Source: DASYAE01 sp036501535
GTDB taxonomy: Bacteria; Actinomycetota; Actinomycetes; Streptomycetales; Catenulisporaceae
DNA length: 53,348 nucleotides
Reading direction: 5' to 3'
Assembly (NCBI GenBank): GCA_036501535.1
Contig: DASYAE010000250.1
Location: 1-53,348, forward strand
The translations under genes were made by a program, and so were the position numbers. Of this stretch, positions 48,691 through 53,348 are shown in pieces; the stretch's first letter is position 1; each line of letters starts with the position of its first letter. A model generated the notes under the pieces. That model searched no databases and was not told where the DNA came from. It was given only the letters and a program-made list of their open reading frames with translations.

Positions 48691-51600
48691 GTGGACGGGG
48701 CGGTTCGGGTGAACGTGGGCACCCTGCTCGACGATCCGGCGGTGCCGCTGGCCGACGTCCGCGCGGCGGCTGACGCGGCCGCGGGCGACAACGCCGCCGG
48801 CGCCCGCCGCGCCCATCACGACAGGTTCCTGATAGCAAGGCACGTCGGCGACGACACTGCCGCGGCGACCGAGCTGGCCGCCTGGCTGGACGCGCCGCGC
48901 GACCGGCTCTCCGCGTGCGCCGCCTGCGAGCAGAGCACGGCCGGGGCCTGGCACGCCGCGCGCGGCGAGGACGGCCGGGCCTTCGAGGCCTGGCAGCCGC
49001 TGGTCGGCGCGGACGGGGCGTGGGGCGAGCTGTGCTGCGACCGGGAGCCGCACGGCGCGCTGGCCGAGAGCCTGCTGCCGCTGGTCCGGCTCGGCCGCCC
49101 CGCGCAGGCCCGCGAGCACCACCTGCGCGGCTTTCGGATCAGCCGGCTGAAACAGCCCCTGTGCGCCGGCGTCGGCGCGCACATCGAGTTCTGCGCGCTG
49201 ACCGGGAACAGCGCGCGCGGCCTCGAACTGCTGGCCCAGCATGCCTTGTGGCTCGAACCGGACCCGGGTGGCGCCGCCGAGGAGGCGCCGTCCGACGGTG
49301 CGTATCGCGAACCTGAGCCGATAGCGCCGCACCGCGCCGCCATCCGCCTCGACATCGCCCTGCACGGAGGCAACGACCCGACCGGCGGCGACACGAAGCC
49401 GGCGGCCGCCAGCGCCCCCCTCGATCCGTCGCGCGGGCCGGCCCTGCGGCCCAACGGCGCCAGCGCGCTCGGCGGGCCGCGGTTCGGATTCCTCGGCGGC
49501 GTCGAGACAATGCTGCGGCTGCTGGCCGAGAACGCCTACGACGAGCTGCCCTTCGCCCGCGCCGGGGGCGCGCCGACCACGGTCGGCGCGCTGCTCGAGC
49601 AGGTCGCCGCCGAGCTGGACGCGCTGGCCGCCCGGTTTGACCGGCGCAACGGCACCGGCGCGTTCGCCGACCGGCTGCTGATGCGCCGCAGCCGCCGGCC
49701 GTTCCTGGTGGGCGTCGCGCTGCCGGCGCGCACCGAGCTGGTCCGGCCGACCCGGCGGACCGCGCCGCCCGGCCGGCGGCGCCCGGCGCCCGCCGCCCCG
49801 TCGATCGCAGAGCTCTTCGCGCAGGCCCGCCGCAGGACCCTGCTGCACCACCCGGACGCGGACGCGGCCTGGAAGCAGATCACCGACACGGTGGCCGCCG
49901 GCGCGGTGCTCTCCGAGGACCTGGCCGTAGAGCTCGACGAGATGCACGCCCTCGAGATCGTGGACGTCGGCCGCGCCGACGGCGCCGAGATCGACGAGGA
50001 GACCCGCGAGAAGCTGCGCGCGGGCGCCGGCCGCCTCCTCGAGGTGGCGGCGCGGTACGAAGCGCTCGGCGACCGCAGCGCGGGCCTGCGCCTGCGCGCC
50101 GAGGCGGCCGCGACCCGCCTGCGGGCCGGGGAGCACGCCGCCGAGGCCGAGCTGGCGGGCTATCAGGCCCAGGTGCGCCAGAGCCCTGTCAAGCAGGCCG
50201 GCTCCGACGACGGCATCGACGGCCGCGACGGCACGTACGTCCTGCTCACCTGCGCGCGGGTGGGCTTCGAGGCCGCGCTGCGCGACATCGCGGCGGCCGA
50301 GGCCGCGGCGGCGCAGCGCGGCGACCAGGACGGCGAGGAGCCGGCTGGGCCCGCCTCGCCCGCCGTCCAGCGCTCGATCATCGAGCTCGAAGTCGTCACG
50401 GCCCAGTCGGTCTCCCGCGGCGCCCCGCTGCTCGGCACCGAGGCCGCGCGCATGGCGGTCGAGCTGTGCCTGGCCAGCGGCGACGTCGAGCACGGGACGA
50501 AGCTGCTGGAGCGCTGCATCGAGCTGTGCGTCGCGCACGGATCGCCCTGGAGCGCCGCCTGGGCCGAGCTCAACCTCGCCTCCATCGCCCGCGCGCGCCG
50601 CGACTGGGCGGCGACCGAGGCATACACCCGCAGCGCCGTCGGACACTGCCTCAACCCGCGGCTCTACCCGCACATCGCCCTCCTGCTCGCCGAGGGGATC
50701 TGGTTCCAGGACGGCCGCGAGGGCGAGGCGGTCGCGCCGGCGCTCTCCGCCGCGCAGGCCTTCGCCGCCCAGGGCGACGCCGTCTCCGAGGCGCGCGGCA
50801 ACCTGATCGCGGCCGAGGCGCTCGCCTTCACCCGCCGGCCCGCCGAGGCGGTCGCCCTGTACGAGCCCGCCCTTGCCGCCTTCAAGTCGCACTTCGAGGA
50901 CGACGACGCCCGGCGCTACGCGGTCGACGCGGCCCGCTCGTACGCCAGCTGCCTGCTGCGGCTCGACGAGGCGCGCGAGGCGGTCAAGGTGCTGCTCGAC
51001 ATGGCCGAGCGGGTCAAGGACTGGCCGAATCAGGGCCCGCAGGCCGCGCTGGCCACCCAGGCGGCCGAGGCGCTGGAGCAGGCCGACCTGCGCGAGGAGG
51101 CGGTGGCGGCCTACCAGCGCGCGGCCGACCTGTGGCGCGCGGCCGGCCGGGCGGTCTTCCGGATCCGGTGCCTGCGCTCGGCCGCCTGGCTGCTGGCCGG
51201 CGGCCCTGCCCCGCAGGCCGGGCCGGCGCGCGCCCTGGAGGTCATGGACGCGGCGGCCGGCGAGCTGGTGGACGCGATGGCCGGGCTCGAGGGCGACGAA
51301 CTGGCCGTGGCGCGCTGCGAGGTCGCCGAGTCGCACGCGCAGCGCGCCCGCCTCGTGCTGCGCCTCGGCCAGTCCGGCCTGCTGCCCAACCACAACCGGG
51401 CCGAGCTGCTGCACGACGCCGTCCGGGACGGCGAGGGAGCGATCAGCACCCTGATGAGGCTGCTCGGCACGCTACCGGGACCGGGCAGTGCTGAATCGGA
51501 GAGGGCCGATCCGGACAGTGCTGATCCGGAAGCGCCACCGGACCCCGGACCGTTCGAACGCCCTGACCTGCTCGGCCGCCTGGCCGGCGCCGCGGACACC

Positions 51601-51795
51601 GTGGCGCAGCTCGAGGGGCGCTACCAGAACCACCCGGCCGCGGCGGCCCGCCGGCTGCGCGCGCTGCTCGCCGATCCGGCGCTGGCCGACTTCGACGAGC
51701 GGGCCGCCGCCGGGCTCGCTGGGCTCGCGGACGCGCTCGACCCGGCACCCCCGGCCGCCGCCGCGGGCGCGACCGCGCCGGAATCGGAGGTCTGA
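48691..51795 (+). CDS. Very large helical-repeat (TPR-like) protein with CxxCE motif, first of a tandem pair
   Basis: A 1034-residue protein of unknown function. Most of it looks like stacked helical repeats of the TPR type, clearest at about 600-900 (for example AVALYEPALAAFKSHFE, EAVAAYQRAADLWRAAGRAV). The N-terminal part has CAACE (76-80) and CC (115-116), and a middle linker is Pro/Arg-rich. Residues 76-190 and 370-430 align by eye with the next gene, so they are paralogues. Conserved blocks include LLRLGR-like VRLGRPAQAREHHLRGFR. GTG at 48691 has GAAGGG upstream. The two genes are 2 bases apart and surely one operon. Confidence 0.75.
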   Translation: MDGAVRVNVGTLLDDPAVPLADVRAAADAAAGDNAAGARRAHHDRFLIARHVGDDTAAATELAAWLDAPRDRLSACAACEQSTAGAWHAARGEDGRAFEAWQPLVGADGAWGELCCDREPHGALAESLLPLVRLGRPAQAREHHLRGFRISRLKQPLCAGVGAHIEFCALTGNSARGLELLAQHALWLEPDPGGAAEEAPSDGAYREPEPIAPHRAAIRLDIALHGGNDPTGGDTKPAAASAPLDPSRGPALRPNGASALGGPRFGFLGGVETMLRLLAENAYDELPFARAGGAPTTVGALLEQVAAELDALAARFDRRNGTGAFADRLLMRRSRRPFLVGVALPARTELVRPTRRTAPPGRRRPAPAAPSIAELFAQARRRTLLHHPDADAAWKQITDTVAAGAVLSEDLAVELDEMHALEIVDVGRADGAEIDEETREKLRAGAGRLLEVAARYEALGDRSAGLRLRAEAAATRLRAGEHAAEAELAGYQAQVRQSPVKQAGSDDGIDGRDGTYVLLTCARVGFEAALRDIAAAEAAAAQRGDQDGEEPAGPASPAVQRSIIELEVVTAQSVSRGAPLLGTEAARMAVELCLASGDVEHGTKLLERCIELCVAHGSPWSAAWAELNLASIARARRDWAATEAYTRSAVGHCLNPRLYPHIALLLAEGIWFQDGREGEAVAPALSAAQAFAAQGDAVSEARGNLIAAEALAFTRRPAEAVALYEPALAAFKSHFEDDDARRYAVDAARSYASCLLRLDEAREAVKVLLDMAERVKDWPNQGPQAALATQAAEALEQADLREEAVAAYQRAADLWRAAGRAVFRIRCLRSAAWLLAGGPAPQAGPARALEVMDAAAGELVDAMAGLEGDELAVARCEVAESHAQRARLVLRLGQSGLLPNHNRAELLHDAVRDGEGAISTLMRLLGTLPGPGSAESERADPDSADPEAPPDPGPFERPDLLGRLAGAADTVAQLEGRYQNHPAAAARRLRALLADPALADFDERAAAGLAGLADALDPAPPAAAAGATAPESEV

Positions 51796-51797
51796 TC

Positions 51798-53348
51798 GTG
51801 GACGCGCAGGGCCTCAAGGCGGCGCTCGCCGCGCTCGACGACATGCCGTACGGCCGCGAGCGGATCTCCCGCCGCGAGGAGCTGGTCGCCGAGGCGGAGC
51901 GGCTCGGCGACCCCGGCTGGCTCGCCTACGCGCTGCTCGACCTCGTCGACGACGCGCTGCAGATCGGCGAGGAGCAGCAGATGGTGCTCTCCTACGGCCG
52001 GGCCTGGCGGCTGTTCGCCTCCCGTCCCGAGGTGGCCGGCGCGGAGTCGCTGCGCTGGCGCTACCGGGAGCACTTCAAGGACGTGGTCGACGCGCTCGAC
52101 CGGGACGAGCGGGTGCCGCCGGCCGAGGTCGACCGGCTGGCCGACGAGATGGAGCAGTTCTACCGGGCCAGCGGCTTCAGCCTGCGCGCGGTGCACCGGG
52201 TGCGGCACTGGATCCACCGCCGCCGCGGCGAGAAGGAGAAGGCCAGCGAGCAGATCGAGCTGGCCATCGACGCCGAGGCGGACGTGCGCCAGCACTGCGA
52301 CGCCTGCGAGTGCACCCTCGGTGCCGAGTGGTACTGGGAGATCGACGACTACGGCCGGGCGGCCCAGCTCTGGGAGGCGGTGCTGGCCGCCGGCTCGCGC
52401 TGCGGCAAGCAGCACGCCGCGATCGCGCACGCCGCGCTGACCTCGGTGCTGCGCTCGGCCGGCCGGATCGACGAGGCGCGCGCGCACTTCGAGGCCGGAT
52501 ACCCGCTGGCCCGCCGCCGGCGCCCGCTGGCCTGGCAGCTCCAGCTGCTGATGCTGTACCTGATCCGCACCCGGGACTACGCCCGCGCCCTCGACGTGGT
52601 GCACGACCACGCCGACTGGCTGCCCGTCAGCAACCGCGACGCCGACCGCGCCGCCGGGCCGGGAGCCGCCGACGGGGCCGCCGACGGCGACGAGCTCGCC
52701 GTCAACGGGCCGCTGCTCAAGGGACTGACCGGCAACCAGTGGTGGTTCCTCGGCAGGGTCCTGATCCTGCTCGGCGTCATGGCCGACGGCGGCGCCGGCG
52801 ACGCGCCGCTGGCCGTGCCGGTCTGGCGCGGCGACGATGGCGAGGCGGCCGGCGCCCGGATCGTCTCCGCCTCCGGGCTGCGCGGCGAGCTCGACACCGC
52901 GATGGCCGAGATCGCCCCGCTCAAGGACCCCGGCAGCAACTCCGGCTCGTGGTGGACGCAGCGGCTCGACGAGTTCCGCGCCGCCAACATCCCGCGGGTC
53001 GTGCTGCCCCGCCGCGACGCCGACCCGGAGGCCGCCTGGGCGCCGGTCCCGGCGCCGTGGTCCGAGCCGCAGGACGACGCGGACCGCCCCGAGCTGCCGG
53101 CCGGGTTCACCGCCGTGGACCTGCTGGCTGCGCGCGCCCGTGCCCTGACCTACCTCAACCACCCGCACGCCTACGCGGTGTGGGAGCAGGTCGCCTCAGC
53201 CGCCGTCGCGCAGGCCGGCAGCGGCGCGCTCTCGCCCGACGTCGAGGCGGAGCTGGCCGAGCACGCGGTCTGGTCGGCCGCCGCGCGCGGCGACATGGAC
53301 GCGGCGGGGGAGCACCTCGGCGACGCGACGAACCGGTACACCGACCTC
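51798..53348 (+). CDS. Large TPR-like protein with CxxCE motif, second of the pair (partial)
   Basis: An open frame from GTG at 51798 (GGAGG eight bases upstream) to the last base, 517 codons with no stop; the window cuts it. CDACE lies at 167-171, and the following TPR-like helices (for example YGRAAQLWEAVLAAG, RIDEARAHFEAGYPLARR) match the same stretch in the previous protein. Later blocks HPHAYAVWEQV with LSPDVEAELAEHA match HPDADAAWKQI with LSEDLAVELDEMH there. Expected full length is around 1000 residues. Function unknown; repeats suggest a protein-binding scaffold. It begins two bases after the stop of the first gene. Confidence 0.8.
   Translation, partial: MDAQGLKAALAALDDMPYGRERISRREELVAEAERLGDPGWLAYALLDLVDDALQIGEEQQMVLSYGRAWRLFASRPEVAGAESLRWRYREHFKDVVDALDRDERVPPAEVDRLADEMEQFYRASGFSLRAVHRVRHWIHRRRGEKEKASEQIELAIDAEADVRQHCDACECTLGAEWYWEIDDYGRAAQLWEAVLAAGSRCGKQHAAIAHAALTSVLRSAGRIDEARAHFEAGYPLARRRRPLAWQLQLLMLYLIRTRDYARALDVVHDHADWLPVSNRDADRAAGPGAADGAADGDELAVNGPLLKGLTGNQWWFLGRVLILLGVMADGGAGDAPLAVPVWRGDDGEAAGARIVSASGLRGELDTAMAEIAPLKDPGSNSGSWWTQRLDEFRAANIPRVVLPRRDADPEAAWAPVPAPWSEPQDDADRPELPAGFTAVDLLAARARALTYLNHPHAYAVWEQVASAAVAQAGSGALSPDVEAELAEHAVWSAAARGDMDAAGEHLGDATNRYTDL

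Noticed and set aside
48181..51414. A 1077-codon minus-strand open frame
   Set aside because: Only its last part (from GTG 48531) is a real gene, arsR; the rest is antisense to the large TPR-like gene.

Overview
The window is very GC-rich DNA with close-packed genes, frequent GTG starts and strong third-position GC, which gives many long antisense open frames that are not genes. The gene content points to a filamentous actinomycete of the Streptomycetales/Catenulisporales type: a DUF574 methyltransferase, a mycothiol-dependent maleylpyruvate isomerase-like protein, a deazaflavin (F420)-type oxidoreductase, an XRE/ImmA/membrane-protein cassette, a MmyB-type regulator, a type III polyketide synthase and multi-module secreted glycosidases. 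I see no rRNA, tRNA, CRISPR array, transposase or phage structural gene.

Layout. 1-3.6 kb: a hemerythrin-like protein, a type II NADH dehydrogenase coupled to a double LuxR-HTH protein, and a coiled-coil protein. 3.9-7.5 kb: a type III PKS - ICMT-like methyltransferase - FAD oxidoreductase operon facing a UbiA prenyltransferase, probably a phenolic-lipid or prenylated-quinone pathway. 8-9.2 kb: a FAD monooxygenase. 9.6-13.7 kb: XRE - ImmA/IrrE - multi-TM cassette plus two unknown genes. 13.7-15.1 kb: glycerate kinase coupled to a small protein. 15.1-16.25 kb: about 1.1 kb without a credible gene. 16.25-17.15 kb: DUF574 methyltransferase.

17.2-30.2 kb is a carbohydrate locus. On the minus strand run a secreted GH27 alpha-galactosidase, two ABC sugar permeases, a GH95 fucosidase-like enzyme, a sugar-binding lipoprotein and a cytoplasmic GH36 alpha-galactosidase. 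Divergent from it are a ROK repressor and a mandelate-racemase-type acid-sugar dehydratase. The logic is: cut galactosides outside, import oligosaccharides, trim them inside, with ROK control of the shared promoter region. Two lesions are visible: an in-frame TAG in the binding protein and a missing in-frame start (apparent frameshift) at the 5' end of the second permease.

30.2-37.5 kb holds a nucleotidyltransferase, a MmyB-like regulator, a modular GH16 enzyme with a LacI-type operator, an EcsC-like protein, PPK2 and a DDN-like oxidoreductase. 37.6-41.2 kb is an ABC exporter - histidine kinase - response regulator operon. 41.3-48.5 kb holds an MFS transporter, a WYL regulator, an amidase plus DinB/MDMPI pair, a ferredoxin reductase-like flavoprotein, and an SRPBCC/ArsR pair. 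48.7 kb to the end holds two tandem, homologous, very large TPR-like proteins, the second cut by the window edge.

Regulatory signals are clear in several places: repressor-type inverted repeats overlap the -35 of the GH27, MFS and arsR promoters or the start region of the GH16 promoter, and at least seven genes have a TANNNT-like -10 hexamer ending exactly 6 nt before the start codon, the signature of leaderless mRNAs.
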